Positions 38,097 through 47,378 of a stretch of DNA of 64,000 nt are shown piece by piece. Origin of the DNA: Cutibacterium sp. (GTDB lineage: Bacteria > Actinomycetota > Actinomycetes > Propionibacteriales > Propionibacteriaceae); assembly GCF_030525615.1 (NCBI RefSeq), contig NZ_JAUNEJ010000007.1:1-64000 (forward strand), read 5' to 3'. The position numbers and the translations under genes are program-made. The notes beneath the pieces are model-generated. The model was not told the DNA's origin. It worked only from the letters and a program-made list of their open reading frames with translations, and made no database searches. Within the stretch, counting starts at the first letter, position 1. Each line of letters starts with the position of its first letter.

Positions 38097-39680
38097 TCAG
38101 CGCGGCCCCTTCTTGGTCTGGTTAAACATCTGCTGCATTGACGGGGGCATCTTGAATTCGCTCATCGCCTTCTGCAGGTCTTCCTGACTGGGCTGTTGGC
38201 CCTGGAGACCGAATGCCGCGCCGCTGTCCTGACGAATCTTCTTTCCACCCTGGCGGGCCTGGGCTGCGCGCTTGGCTGGGTTACCCGAACCCTTGCGATT
38301 CTTTTGCTTCTTCTTGGAGCGCTTGGAACCGCGTTTGGCCATTGACCCCATCATACGGCCAGCTCCTGGACCCATCATCTGACCCATCTGGCCCATCATT
38401 TTGCGGGCCTCGACAAATCGGTTGACGAGGTTGTTGACATCGCGGACCTCCACGCCGGAGCCCTTGGCGATACGGGCACGGCGCGAACCGTTGAGAATCG
38501 ACACATCGGCACGTTCTGCCGGAGTCATAGCGCAGATGATGGCCTCAATACGGTCGATTTCGCGCTCGTCAATGTTCTCGATCTGGTCTTTCACCTGCCC
38601 CACACCGGGCAACATCCCCATGATCTTCGACATTGGACCCATGCGGCGCATTTGGCGCATCAGCCCGAGGAAATCGTCAAGACCGAACTGCCCCTTACCA
38701 GCCATGAGCTTCGCGGCTGCGGCCTGGGACTGCTCCTGGTCAAAGGCCTTCTCCGCCTGCTCGATGAGGGTGAGCATGTCGCCCATATCGAGAATGCGTG
38801 ACGCCATCCGATCGGGATGGAAAACGTCGAAATCCTTGAGTCCCTCACCTGAGGAGGCGAACATGATCGGTTTGCCGACGACTCGGGCGATCGACAGGGC
38901 GGCACCGCCTCGGGCGTCACCATCAAGTTTGGTGAGAACAACCCCGTCAAAGCCAACACCTTCTTGGAAGGCCACTGCGGTGTTGACCGCGTCCTGACCG
39001 ATCATGGCGTCCACAACGAAAAGAGTCTCGTCGGGGTTGGTGGCTGACTTGATGTCAGCTGCCTGGGCCATCATCTCGACGTCAACACCCAGACGCCCGG
39101 CGGTGTCGATGATAACGACGTCGTAGAGCTTGCGTTGTGCCTCAATGACGGCATCACGGGCCACTTGGATGGGATCACCAACACCATTCCCAGGCTCGGG
39201 AGCAAAGACATGTACCCCAGCCCGCTCCCCGACGACCTGCAGCTGAGTGACGGCATTGGGTCGCTGAAGGTCGCACGCAGCCAGCAGCGGAGAGTGCCCC
39301 TCTTCCTTGAACCACCGAGCAAGTTTGCCGGCCAGAGTCGTCTTGCCGGCACCTTGTAGACCAGCGAGCATGACGATGGTCGGCGGGGTCTTCGCAAACC
39401 GAACGGTGCGGGTCTGACCGCCGAGGATCTCCACGAGTTCCTCATTGACGATCTTGATGATCTGCTGAGTGGGGTTGAGCGCCTTCGACAGTTCCTCACC
39501 GTGGCAGCGTTCCTTGATCGCAGCGACGAATTCCTTGACGACTGAAAGATTGACATCGGCCTCAAGGAGGGCAATGCGAATCTGACGAGTCGTCGCATCA
39601 ATGTCGGCATCAGTGAGACGCCCCTTGCCGCGCAATCCTTTGAACGTTGATGCGAGGCGGTCTTGGAGAGTGTCGAACAC
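38097..39680 (-). CDS. ffh: signal recognition particle protein Ffh
   Basis: 527-residue SRP GTPase that targets nascent membrane proteins to FtsY and SecYEG. It has an N domain, a G domain with GLQGAGKTTLAGKLA, DTAGR and TKLDGDARGG, and the Met-rich M domain (MMGQMGQMMGPGAGRMMGSM) that binds signal sequences and SRP RNA. The C-terminal tail is Lys/Gln-rich. SRP RNA is not encoded nearby. Confidence 0.97.
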   Translation of the reverse strand: MFDTLQDRLASTFKGLRGKGRLTDADIDATTRQIRIALLEADVNLSVVKEFVAAIKERCHGEELSKALNPTQQIIKIVNEELVEILGGQTRTVRFAKTPPTIVMLAGLQGAGKTTLAGKLARWFKEEGHSPLLAACDLQRPNAVTQLQVVGERAGVHVFAPEPGNGVGDPIQVARDAVIEAQRKLYDVVIIDTAGRLGVDVEMMAQAADIKSATNPDETLFVVDAMIGQDAVNTAVAFQEGVGFDGVVLTKLDGDARGGAALSIARVVGKPIMFASSGEGLKDFDVFHPDRMASRILDMGDMLTLIEQAEKAFDQEQSQAAAAKLMAGKGQFGLDDFLGLMRQMRRMGPMSKIMGMLPGVGQVKDQIENIDEREIDRIEAIICAMTPAERADVSILNGSRRARIAKGSGVEVRDVNNLVNRFVEARKMMGQMGQMMGPGAGRMMGSMAKRGSKRSKKKQKNRKGSGNPAKRAAQARQGGKKIRQDSGAAFGLQGQQPSQEDLQKAMSEFKMPPSMQQMFNQTKKGPR

Positions 39681-39707
39681 GGTTGTCCTTCAGCGCGCTA
39701 GATCCTT

Positions 39708-39731
39708 ACCGGGACAGCCTACCGTCCCGGT
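39708..39731 (-). terminator. hairpin between ftsY and ffh
   Basis: ACCGGGAC/GTCCCGGT, an 8-bp perfect stem with an 8-base loop, lies in the 173-bp gap after ftsY and just before ffh. It has no T-run. It may reduce read-through from ftsY. The rest of the gap holds no gene. Confidence 0.45.
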
Positions 39732-39853
39732 CTGACATGATGATTCGGTGCGAGGTCAGGTGCCCACCACATGCTGGTGAACACAGGACAGGCGCACCGG
39801 CAAAAAGCAACCGGCAGCATTCTTGGAAAGCATCACACCACCTGGGGTCGGCG

Positions 39854-41053
39854 TCACTGGCCGGAAGGCTCATCGCCCATCAGGCCGGTAACGAAATCCT
39901 CGGCGTCAAAGGGAGCAAGGTCGTCGGGACCTTCACCCAGTCCGATGAGCTTGACCGGGACTCCCAGCTCACGCTGTACCTGCACGACAATGCCGCCCTT
40001 GGCAGAACCATCAAGCTTGGACAGCACAATTCCGGTGACATCGACGACCTGAGAGAAAATACGGGCCTGGGTCAGACCGTTCTGGCCAGTGGTGGCATCG
40101 AGAACGAGGAGCACCTCACTGACGGGGGCGAGCTTCTCGATGACGCGCTTGACCTTGCCCAGTTCGTCCATAAGGCCGGCCTTGGTGTGAAGGCGACCCG
40201 CAGTGTCGACGAGTACGACGTCAACGCCTTCGTCGATACCAGCCTGAACTGCCTCGTATGCCACCGAGGCAGGATCGGCTCCCTCGTCCTTACGGACAGT
40301 CCGTACTCCTACCCGCTCACCCCAGGTTTCCAGCTGCTCCCCAGCGGCGGCACGGAAGGTGTCCGCAGCACCGAGAAGAACCGTCTTGCCTTCGGCAACG
40401 AGAACTCGGGCTAACTTGCCACAGGTAGTCGTCTTGCCGGTGCCATTGACACCAACCATGAGAACGACGGCAGGCTTGCCCTCGGGATGGTCAAGGTTGA
40501 TGGTGCGATCCATAGTCGGCCCGACAAGGCCGACAAGTTCGCGGTGCAGCACCTCCCGGGCGTGAGCCGGGTCGGACACGCCGTCAATCGCCAATTCAGA
40601 GCGCAATTTCTCGACCAATTCGGTAGTCGGGCCCACGCCCAGATCAGAGGTGATGAGGGTAGTTTCGAAATCGTCCCAAGTGTCGTCGTCGAGTTTGTCG
40701 GCGCTCAGAAGCTCTGCCAATCCACGGGCCAGAGCGTTGTTGCTATTGGCCAGACGACGGCGCAGTCGCGCCATTCGTGAGCCCGCCGCCTCCGGGGCCT
40801 CGACCTCAGGTTCAACGGGAATCTCAGCTTCAGCAGGAGCCTCAGGTTCGGCGGATGGAGCAGGGACTGCACCTGTCTCAGGCTTCGCCTCAGCGGTGGT
40901 CTCGGGTTCCTTCGTCGGGGTCTGCTCTACCTCCGCTGGCTTGGAACTCTCGCGTAAAGCCTTACGTCGCGAGACACCAGCAGTGATGGCGGCAACCACC
41001 GTCGCGAGGACGAGGATGGCAACAATGATCCAAATCAGGTAAGTCGGGTCCAC
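39854..41053 (-). CDS. ftsY: signal recognition particle receptor FtsY
   Basis: 399-residue SRP receptor. An N-terminal membrane span (YLIWIIVAILVLATVVAAI) anchors it, as in actinobacteria. A Glu/Pro/Ala-rich linker follows, then NG domains with P-loop GVNGTGKTTTCGKLA, DTAGRLHTKAGLMDEL and LSKLDGSAKGGI. It forms the GTPase pair with Ffh. Upstream, where smc normally precedes it, there is only a small membrane-protein frame and a GtrA gene. Confidence 0.97.
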   Translation of the reverse strand: MDPTYLIWIIVAILVLATVVAAITAGVSRRKALRESSKPAEVEQTPTKEPETTAEAKPETGAVPAPSAEPEAPAEAEIPVEPEVEAPEAAGSRMARLRRRLANSNNALARGLAELLSADKLDDDTWDDFETTLITSDLGVGPTTELVEKLRSELAIDGVSDPAHAREVLHRELVGLVGPTMDRTINLDHPEGKPAVVLMVGVNGTGKTTTCGKLARVLVAEGKTVLLGAADTFRAAAGEQLETWGERVGVRTVRKDEGADPASVAYEAVQAGIDEGVDVVLVDTAGRLHTKAGLMDELGKVKRVIEKLAPVSEVLLVLDATTGQNGLTQARIFSQVVDVTGIVLSKLDGSAKGGIVVQVQRELGVPVKLIGLGEGPDDLAPFDAEDFVTGLMGDEPSGQ

Positions 41054-41103
41054 GTCCGCCGATACTAGCCGCTCACCTCACGGCACCATAGATGCGCAAC
41101 TCC

Positions 41104-41271
41104 TCACCGACGTCGCACGCCGCTGAGATCCTCCCCCACCCGGGTGGCGGTATGACGCCAAAAACTCCCATCGGAACCATCACCAGGATGGCGCAGACCA
41201 AACATCACCATGGCGCAGACTCCCAGCGCGACTGCCAGGATAAGAATCATCGCAATGATGAATACGATCAT
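41104..41271 (-). CDS. possible small single-span membrane protein
   Basis: 55-codon frame in the gap between the GtrA gene and ftsY. It starts MIVFIIAMILILAVALGVCA, a good transmembrane segment, followed by a basic polar tail ending GEDLSGVRRR. GGAGAGG lies about nine bases upstream of the ATG. I recognise no family, and the length is near what chance permits. The hydrophobic N-terminus, the ribosome-binding site and the position support a real gene moderately. Confidence 0.4.
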   Translation of the reverse strand: MIVFIIAMILILAVALGVCAMVMFGLRHPGDGSDGSFWRHTATRVGEDLSGVRRR

Positions 41272-41328
41272 CCGAGCACACCTCTCCGTTAACGGGACTA
41301 TTTCAGGGTACCTGATGAACGCTGGTTC

Positions 41329-41952
41329 TCAGACGCGCTGACTGGCTTCGGACGAGTCGTCGACATCGAGACTCTCGGGCGAAACAGCAGGAGCAACCAT
41401 CGGGACTTCGCCAGAGTGTTTGACCGCCCGGAATGTCCACACCTTGTTGACCACGAAGTTGATGGGCATGGTCACGATGATGGAAAAGATTTGCGACCAG
41501 TACTCACGAGAGTGCAGTCCTTTGCTTTCGTGGAACCAGGGCTCCGGGAGGTAAATCGGTGAGGTTGGGTTGGTGAAGAGAATCTTGATGAACATGCCGA
41601 TGATGGCTGCTACCGACCCCACCGCGAAGAATGGCCAAAACTCGTGCCACCAGCCACGGCGGTGTTCCCGCTTGAAGGTCCACGAACGGTTAAGCTGAAA
41701 GTTCGTGACATTGGCAACAACGAAGCCGACCAGCCAGACGAGGCTAGTGAAACGGAAGTTCCACCGCGTGCCCGCCAAGTTGAACAGGATGTCCTGGGCG
41801 TGCTCGGTGCCACCATTCGCTTTGTTCATGATGATGGCAACGACGATGTTGACCACGAATCCCGAGCCGCCCACGATGCCGAACTTCAAAAACTCGATAA
41901 GGTGACGCCTCTTGATACGTCGTCTCCCGGGTACAGCTGGCTTAGCGGTCAC
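41329..41952 (-). CDS. GtrA family membrane protein
   Basis: 207-residue protein with the four-span GtrA-like domain (FLKFGIVGGSGFVVNIVVAII, VGFVVANVTNFQLNRSWTFK, FFAVGSVAAIIGMFIKILF, IIVTMPINFVVNKVWTFR). GtrA proteins are thought to help flip lipid-linked sugars for cell-wall or surface glycan modification. Compared with the minimal domain, an extra loop with NPTSPIYLPEPWFHESKG is present. No glycosyltransferase lies beside it. Its place between mutM and ftsY is normally held by smc. Confidence 0.85.
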   Translation of the reverse strand: MTAKPAVPGRRRIKRRHLIEFLKFGIVGGSGFVVNIVVAIIMNKANGGTEHAQDILFNLAGTRWNFRFTSLVWLVGFVVANVTNFQLNRSWTFKREHRRGWWHEFWPFFAVGSVAAIIGMFIKILFTNPTSPIYLPEPWFHESKGLHSREYWSQIFSIIVTMPINFVVNKVWTFRAVKHSGEVPMVAPAVSPESLDVDDSSEASQRV

Positions 41953-42243
41953 CCGCGAGATTATATGCGCATGGCAAACGGACCAAAAATGGACCTATAG
42001 GCACCCCGAGGACGCCGATTGGACGTGGTTATCCCTAAAACCACCTGTGCTCCGGCCCCACGACAGTCGCTTACCGTGACGTCCGGACAGTTCAAGTACC
42101 AGATGGAGCACCTCAAGGTCACTGACAGAGCATCAGAACGGCTGCCTCTCCTTGACTAACCGCCGCCTCATCCGTCCGTTGTCATGACACAGCCTGTTGA
42201 GATCTGGGAAGGCCTGTTGAGATCTGAGGAAATCGTTCTCAGA
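41953..42243. other. gene-free gap between mutM and GtrA gene
   Basis: 291 bp without a supportable gene. A 14-base sequence CCTGTTGAGATCTG occurs twice, 21 bases apart, at about 42190 and 42211, just downstream of mutM. I see no recognisable smc remnant in any frame. Confidence 0.5.
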
Positions 42244-43089
42244 TCATCCCCGCAAACGCTGACACTTCGGACAGCGGTGGGAGGAACGGTTGGCGAAGGA
42301 CTCCCGAACAATGAAGCTGCCACAGCGTCGGCACGCCTTGCCCTGGCGTCCGTAAACATCAAGAGTTCGGTCGAAATACCCCGATTCCCCATTGACATTG
42401 ACATACAACGAGTCAAATGACGTCCCACCCTGGGCGATGGATTCGGCCATCACCTCACGCGCCGTCTCTAGCAACTCCACCGCCTTGCGCTGACTCAACC
42501 GGGAGCAGGGGGTCTCAGGGTGACGTCGGACCCGCCACAAGGTCTCATCGGCGTAAATGTTTCCGATTCCGGAGACGAGAGTTTGATCGAGCAAGCTCCT
42601 CTTGATAGTCGACCTGCGTGCGCGCAGCCGTCTGGCGACCTCGTCGATGTCAAAGCAGCTTTCGAACGGGTCGGGGGCGATGTGGGAAACCGGCTCGGGC
42701 ACACCGTCGATCAGCGGGACCACGGCAAGTCCTCCGAAAGTGCGCTGGTCCAGAAAGCGCAGATCACGACCGTCGCCGAGCCTGATGACGACTCGGGTGT
42801 GGCGATGGTGTGAGATCTGCCTGCCAACGACACGGAACTGTCCGCTCATGCCCAAATGGGCCAGCATCGCCATGCCGTCGTCGAGGACAAACCACAGGTA
42901 CTTGCCTCGGCGCTCGATAGCAGTGAGTTGGCGTCCGGTCAGAGTCGTCTCGAAAAGCTTGGCCTCTTCTGGACCACCGGTTGGGCGCAACCCGCGAACA
43001 TCCACCACGTCGACACCCTCGACGGTGGAGGGAATGATGAGCCGCTCTAGCCCAGCTCGTACTGTCTCTACCTCGGGAAGCTCAGGCAC
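42244..43089 (-). CDS. mutM: formamidopyrimidine-DNA glycosylase
   Basis: Bifunctional glycosylase/AP lyase that removes 8-oxoguanine and formamidopyrimidines. The N-terminal PELPEVE contains catalytic Pro and Glu. The helix-two-turn-helix (LLDQTLVSGIGNIYADE) and the C-terminal zinc finger CRRCGSFIVRESFANRSSHRCPKC are intact. Its ATG overlaps the rnc stop by eight bases. Length 281, normal. Confidence 0.97.
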   Translation of the reverse strand: MPELPEVETVRAGLERLIIPSTVEGVDVVDVRGLRPTGGPEEAKLFETTLTGRQLTAIERRGKYLWFVLDDGMAMLAHLGMSGQFRVVGRQISHHRHTRVVIRLGDGRDLRFLDQRTFGGLAVVPLIDGVPEPVSHIAPDPFESCFDIDEVARRLRARRSTIKRSLLDQTLVSGIGNIYADETLWRVRRHPETPCSRLSQRKAVELLETAREVMAESIAQGGTSFDSLYVNVNGESGYFDRTLDVYGRQGKACRRCGSFIVRESFANRSSHRCPKCQRLRG

Positions 43090-43819
43090 CGGTGCAAGAA
43101 GGGATCAGTGCGTGCACCGCAAGCTGAGCCGCCCCCTGCTCAGCCTCTTTCTTGTTATGGCCGGTGAAGGCGGCGTGCAGCCTGCCATTCACATTCGCCC
43201 TGGCACAGTAGCGACGATTGTGGTCTGGCCCTGATCCGACGATCTCGTATCGCGGGGTGTCAAAGCCATGCTCGGCGCAATACTCCTGAAGAACCGTCTT
43301 CCAGTCGGTGCCAGCGCCGGAACGATCCGCCTCATCGACGAGGGGATCAAAGAGGTGGTGGACGAGACGCAGGGCATTCGGCAATCCCGATGACAGCTCT
43401 ACCGCGCCCAGTAGGGCCTCGGTAGTGTCAGCCAGAATCGACGTCTTGTCATGGCCGCCGCTTTGTTCCTCGCCCTTGCCCAGCTTAATACGAGGCCCAA
43501 TACTGAGGCGCCGAGCCAACCGCCCTAACGACACCGTGCTTACGACAGCTGATCTCAGCTTGGCAAGTTGACCTTCCGGTTTATCTGGGAAGGCGCGATA
43601 AAGATAATCCGTGACGCCGACCTCTAGGACGGCGTCACCGAGAAACTCCAGCCTCTCGTTGGTGGGAATGCCACCGTTTTCAAAGGCATAGGAGCGATGA
43701 GTGAGCGCAAGATCAAGGAGCTGAGGGTCACATTTGATCCCCAGCTCCTCGAGAACATTCAAGAAAGGCCACCCTTCATACTCCGGCGAGCTGGGATTCT
43801 GGCCTTTTCGTGCGCTCAC
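43082..43819 (-). CDS. rnc: ribonuclease III
   Basis: Double-strand-specific RNase for rRNA and mRNA processing. The catalytic signature NERLEFLGDAVLEV is present, followed by a second acidic site in DTTEALLGAVEL. The C-terminal dsRNA-binding domain includes GSGPDHNRRYCARANVNGR and GHNKKEAEQGAAQLAV. The GTG at 43819 gives a normal 245 residues; the frame continues upstream to 43954 through rpmF and is not used. Its ribosome-binding site is weak. Confidence 0.94.
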   Translation of the reverse strand: MSARKGQNPSSPEYEGWPFLNVLEELGIKCDPQLLDLALTHRSYAFENGGIPTNERLEFLGDAVLEVGVTDYLYRAFPDKPEGQLAKLRSAVVSTVSLGRLARRLSIGPRIKLGKGEEQSGGHDKTSILADTTEALLGAVELSSGLPNALRLVHHLFDPLVDEADRSGAGTDWKTVLQEYCAEHGFDTPRYEIVGSGPDHNRRYCARANVNGRLHAAFTGHNKKEAEQGAAQLAVHALIPSCTGA

Positions 43820-43829
43820 GGTGCCAATC

Positions 43830-44021
43830 TCAGATCTGGACAACCTGGCGGCGCTGACCACGCGGTCCGTACTCGCCGCAGGAGGGGCAGGCAGTGTGGG
43901 GCAGGTGCTTCTCACCGCACGCCGGGTTGGCGCAGGTAACGAGCTTGGTAGCAACCGCCTTCCACTGCGAACGACGGTGCCGGGTGTTGCTGCGGGACAT
44001 CTTCCGCTTCGGGACGGCCAC
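43830..44021 (-). CDS. rpmF: 50S ribosomal protein L32
   Basis: 63-residue protein with the N-terminus [21 protein letters not shown] and a four-cysteine zinc ribbon ([20 protein letters not shown]). The start GTG at 44021 has AAGGAG six bases upstream. It lies ten bases before rnc. Zinc-binding (C+) paralogue type; a C- copy could exist elsewhere. Confidence 0.96.
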   Translation of the reverse strand: MAVPKRKMSRSNTRHRRSQWKAVATKLVTCANPACGEKHLPHTACPSCGEYGPRGQRRQVVQI

Positions 44022-44082
44022 GATCTTCTCCTTGGTGTGCTTCAGGTGTGACATCCGCATGGTACGGATGCCGTTGGGACGT

Positions 44083-44643
44083 TCACGACTTGTCCGAATT
44101 CTCCTCGCTGAAAAGCCCTTGCAGGCCAGCCCAGCGTGGATCAATCCGATCCGGATGGTCATGGTCCGGGTCGTCATTGAGGTTGGCACCGCAGTCAGGA
44201 CACAGTCCCTGGCAGTCATCGCGGCACAGCGGGCTGAACGGCAGGTTCAGCACGACGGCAGTGCGGATGACAGGGTCAAGGTCGATCGTTTCATCGGCAC
44301 TGACCCGACTGGCGTCCTCCTCAGCTTCCCTATCGGGGTAGAAGTACAGCTCCTGGATATCGAGGACGAGATCCTCCTCGATGGGATCCAGACAGCGAGA
44401 ACACTCCCCTTTCAGGGTGGCTTCGACGGTCCCGGTGGCGAGAACTCCTTCACCCACCGACTCCAACCTAAGGTCGAGATCGAGAGGAGAGTCCTCAGGA
44501 ACGCCGATCATGTCGACACCGAGATCCGCCGGAGCGGGTACCGTCCGCTGAACCCGGATCATCTGACCCATATTCCGACGCAGCGAATGAGTCTCGATGA
44601 CAAGACCCGAGTATGCGTCGGGATGGCGATGTGTGGTGTTCAT
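44083..44643 (-). CDS. DUF177/YceD family protein
   Basis: 186-residue member of the DUF177 family, typically co-transcribed with rpmF and implicated in 23S rRNA accumulation in bacteria and plants. The motif [25 protein letters not shown] and the C-terminal [17 protein letters not shown] with paired cysteines are clear. Upstream the order coaD-DUF177 is interrupted by the 15-kb accessory insert. Confidence 0.92.
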   Translation of the reverse strand: MNTTHRHPDAYSGLVIETHSLRRNMGQMIRVQRTVPAPADLGVDMIGVPEDSPLDLDLRLESVGEGVLATGTVEATLKGECSRCLDPIEEDLVLDIQELYFYPDREAEEDASRVSADETIDLDPVIRTAVVLNLPFSPLCRDDCQGLCPDCGANLNDDPDHDHPDRIDPRWAGLQGLFSEENSDKS

Positions 44644-44905
44644 CGCAAAGATCCCTTCGACCGGTGGAACACGACGAGGTCATGACCGTCGCGCTACTTT
44701 ACACGGCCCTACGGATGGAACCAAAACCAGAAGTCTCCTCACCGAGGCTCGTCAACAACGTAACCCACGTCACCTGCGATGATGTCCGCAACCAGTCAAC
44801 ACACAACTAACGACGACCACACCGCACATCTCCAAGAATCCTGCTATCGAGTATCCGGCCAACCAGACAGCGGACACTTAGCAGGAACGGAGATCACGCC
44901 ACCTC

Positions 44906-44935
44906 TTGACTATCGCCGCTCATTCGGGCGATACT
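44906..44935 (+). promoter_or_regulatory. promoter of the sugar ABC operon
   Basis: TTGACT (44906-44911) and GATACT (44930-44935) are separated by 18 bases, a good -35/-10 pair. The LacI operator starts two bases after the -10 box, so a bound repressor would cover the transcription start. Confidence 0.65.
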
Positions 44936-44937
44936 GT

Positions 44938-44953
44938 ACTAAACCGTATTAGT
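44938..44953 (+). promoter_or_regulatory. LacI-family operator 1
   Basis: ACTAAACCGTATTAGT: 5-bp inverted arms ACTAA/TTAGT around a 6-bp centre. The same 16-mer with one change recurs before the GH38 gene. LacI operators usually have this size and symmetry. Confidence 0.8.
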
Positions 44954-45026
44954 TCGTCGGTAACTGGCGCCAATGGTGGCGCTGGAACCTACCCGGGCCC
45001 CGTCTTTCAAGGAAAGAAGTAAGATC

Positions 45027-46337
45027 ATGGGAAAGATCACCATCGATCGACGTCAACTGCTCGGCGGCACTGCCGCCCTAGCTACCGTCCTCGTCGCAAG
45101 TGCCTGCGGCATGAAAGGTTCTGAGGACACACCGTCATCTCAGGCATCTGTTAACCCATCTGCCAAGCTCGAAGGCAGCATCCAGTTCCAAACCTGGTCG
45201 CTCAAGAACGAGAAGTTCACGCCCTACTTCGAGAAACTCGTGAAGTCCTTCGAAAAGGAACATCCCGGAACGACAGTTACGTGGATTGACCAGCCAGGTG
45301 ATGGATATGAGGAGAAAGTCCAACAGCAAGCAACCGCCGGGCAGCTTCCCGACGTCATCAACATTCCCCCGAATTTTGCGTGGCAGCTCCTCAAGGCAAA
45401 CAAGGTGATGGACCTTAAGAAGGCCGACCCAGCAGTCATTGACACCTACACTCAGGGCGGTATTGACGCCTACACCTTCGACGACGCCGAGGGGGTCTAC
45501 GGCTACCCGTGGTACCTCGGCACCGACCTGAACTGGTGGAACCTCGAGGCTTTCGAGAAATACGGTCTTGATCCCAAAAAACTGCCAAGCACACTCGATG
45601 AGCTTTACGACCAAGCGATCACCATGGCCGAGAAGTCGCACGGTGCCATGCCGCTCATTTCCACCGCGCCAGCCCTCGGTGATCTTGCCGCCCAAGGCGT
45701 CGAGACCTACAAGGACGGTACCTTCACCTTCAACACTGACCAGGCCGTCAAGATCATCGAGAAGTATGTCGAACTCTACGCCAAGAAAGCTATGCCTCCA
45801 GAGGTGCTGCAGAACAACTACCTCGGTAACTCGAAACTGTTCACTCAGGGCAAGGTTGCGTGGACCACTGGCTCCGCGTCCTTCCCCGTCGACCTCAAGA
45901 AGGACGCGCCGAAGCTCGTACCCCACGTCACCATGACCAAACGCATTGGCGTCCCCCCGTTGTTCGTGCAGGGCATCTGTGTCTCGGCAGACTCGAAGAA
46001 CCCCAATCTGGCCCTGGCCTTCGCCCAATACGTGACCAACAACGCCAACCAAGTCGAGTTCGTCAAGGTGGCACAGGGGTTCCTGCCGGGAACCAAGGAA
46101 GCCAACGAAAACCCAGACTCCTTTACCTCTGTCATCTCTGACCCACAGATGAAAGAGGCCGCCGAGGCCCTCGCCGAGGAGATGAAAACCGCCAAGATCG
46201 GTGAACCCATGGCCTACACCGACGCCATGAAGACCTACGTCGGACAGCAAATCTCGTCGGCCATGAGAGGAGACATTTCCGCTAAGGACGCCCTCGACAA
46301 AGCCGTCAAATACTGTAACGACCACGTCGCCAAATGA
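45027..46337 (+). CDS. sugar ABC transporter substrate-binding lipoprotein
   Basis: 436-residue family 1 extracellular solute-binding protein. The N-terminus combines a twin-arginine motif (DRRQLLGGTAALATVL) with a lipobox (VASAC), so it is probably a Tat-exported lipoprotein on the outer face of the membrane. The mature body has the carbohydrate-binding fold (IQFQTWSLKNEKFTPYFEKLV, GYPWYLGTDLNWWN). I use the ATG at 45027, with AAGGAAAG upstream. It is first in the operon with two permeases; no ATPase is encoded, so a shared MsiK-like ATPase is expected. Substrate inferred as a mannose-containing glycan. Confidence 0.9.
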   Translation: MGKITIDRRQLLGGTAALATVLVASACGMKGSEDTPSSQASVNPSAKLEGSIQFQTWSLKNEKFTPYFEKLVKSFEKEHPGTTVTWIDQPGDGYEEKVQQQATAGQLPDVINIPPNFAWQLLKANKVMDLKKADPAVIDTYTQGGIDAYTFDDAEGVYGYPWYLGTDLNWWNLEAFEKYGLDPKKLPSTLDELYDQAITMAEKSHGAMPLISTAPALGDLAAQGVETYKDGTFTFNTDQAVKIIEKYVELYAKKAMPPEVLQNNYLGNSKLFTQGKVAWTTGSASFPVDLKKDAPKLVPHVTMTKRIGVPPLFVQGICVSADSKNPNLALAFAQYVTNNANQVEFVKVAQGFLPGTKEANENPDSFTSVISDPQMKEAAEALAEEMKTAKIGEPMAYTDAMKTYVGQQISSAMRGDISAKDALDKAVKYCNDHVAK

Positions 46338-46421
46338 TCTGAGTGTTGGCTTCGCCCTAACGCGGAGCCAACACCGCTATCGTCACAACCACCTGTCTAA
46401 CTCACGCAAGGATTGCTTTCC

Positions 46422-47378
46422 ATGAACTCCCACCGCTGGTACACACCGTGGTTATTGGTGGCTCCGGCAACCGTGTGGACCATCGTGTTCGCCCTCTACC
46501 CCTTCATCAACACGATCGTCTTGTCTTTCACTAATACCCGACCCTTGGTCGGTGGGCAGTTCATCGGCTTCGACAATTACATCGAGCTGTGGCATGACGG
46601 AATGTTCTGGAATGCGATGGTGACGACGTTCATTTACGTCATCGTCTGCATCCCACTCTTGACGATCTTGCCATTGCTACTGGCCCTGTTGGTTGAGAAA
46701 AAGATCCCGGGTATTTCGTTCTTCCGCACGGTGGCATATTTCCCCGTCATCGCGTCGGTCGTCGTCGTTGCCCTTATCTGGAGTTGGATGTTCGATTCTC
46801 GCGGTCTCATCAACCAGTCCTTGCAATGGATGGGCGTCACCACCAGCCCTATCCCGTTCCTTGTCGATCGTTGGAAACTGCTCGGGTGCGCAATACTGCT
46901 GACGGTGTGGAAAGGTCTCGGCTACTACATGATCGTCTACCTCGCAGCCCTGGGCAATGTCGATCACGACCTCCACGAGGCGGCCGCTTTGGACGGTGCG
47001 AGTACCTTCCAGAGATTCCGTAACGTCACCATTCCTGGCATACGCCCCGCAATGATCCTCATCATTGCCCTTATCGCGGTCTCCGGCATGAGGATTTTCT
47101 CCGAACTTTACGTCCTTACCAATGGCACCGGGGGCCCGGGAGGAGAGGATTCCAGCCTCGTCATGGTCATTAAGCAGGTGGGAACCGGGCTGTCCGGCCA
47201 ACTCGGGTACGCCTCCGCGCTATCAGTTGTGCTGTTCTTCCTGACCCTCATTCCGTTGGCTGTCATCGGCTGGGCCAATAACAAGGATCTACGATCCGGT
47301 CACCACGCCAAACCTCGAAAAGGTCGCGCACACCGGGCCGTCGCTATCCGCAACGCAGCAAAGGAGACGACGGCATGA
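46422..47378 (+). CDS. sugar ABC transporter permease, MalF/UgpA type
   Basis: 318-residue inner-membrane permease with six predicted spans. The EAA loop that contacts the ATPase is in DLHEAAALDGASTFQRFRNVTIPGIRPAM. The ATG at 46422 has AAGGA nine bases upstream; a TTG three codons earlier is possible. It overlaps the next permease gene by four bases. Works with the upstream lipoprotein. Confidence 0.93.
   Translation: MNSHRWYTPWLLVAPATVWTIVFALYPFINTIVLSFTNTRPLVGGQFIGFDNYIELWHDGMFWNAMVTTFIYVIVCIPLLTILPLLLALLVEKKIPGISFFRTVAYFPVIASVVVVALIWSWMFDSRGLINQSLQWMGVTTSPIPFLVDRWKLLGCAILLTVWKGLGYYMIVYLAALGNVDHDLHEAAALDGASTFQRFRNVTIPGIRPAMILIIALIAVSGMRIFSELYVLTNGTGGPGGEDSSLVMVIKQVGTGLSGQLGYASALSVVLFFLTLIPLAVIGWANNKDLRSGHHAKPRKGRAHRAVAIRNAAKETTA

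Larger units (their letters stand above)
44644..45026 (+). other. left boundary and promoter region of the mannoside locus
   Basis: 383 bp without a gene. The left part is probably the DUF177 promoter (minus). The right part carries a sigma70-like promoter and a LacI operator (listed separately), then an 80-base leader to the lipoprotein gene. Confidence 0.6.

Noticed and set aside
39735..39853. SRP RNA between ffh and ftsY
   Set aside because: A GGTCAGG string is present, but the conserved GGAAG/AGCAGC tip and a closing stem are absent.
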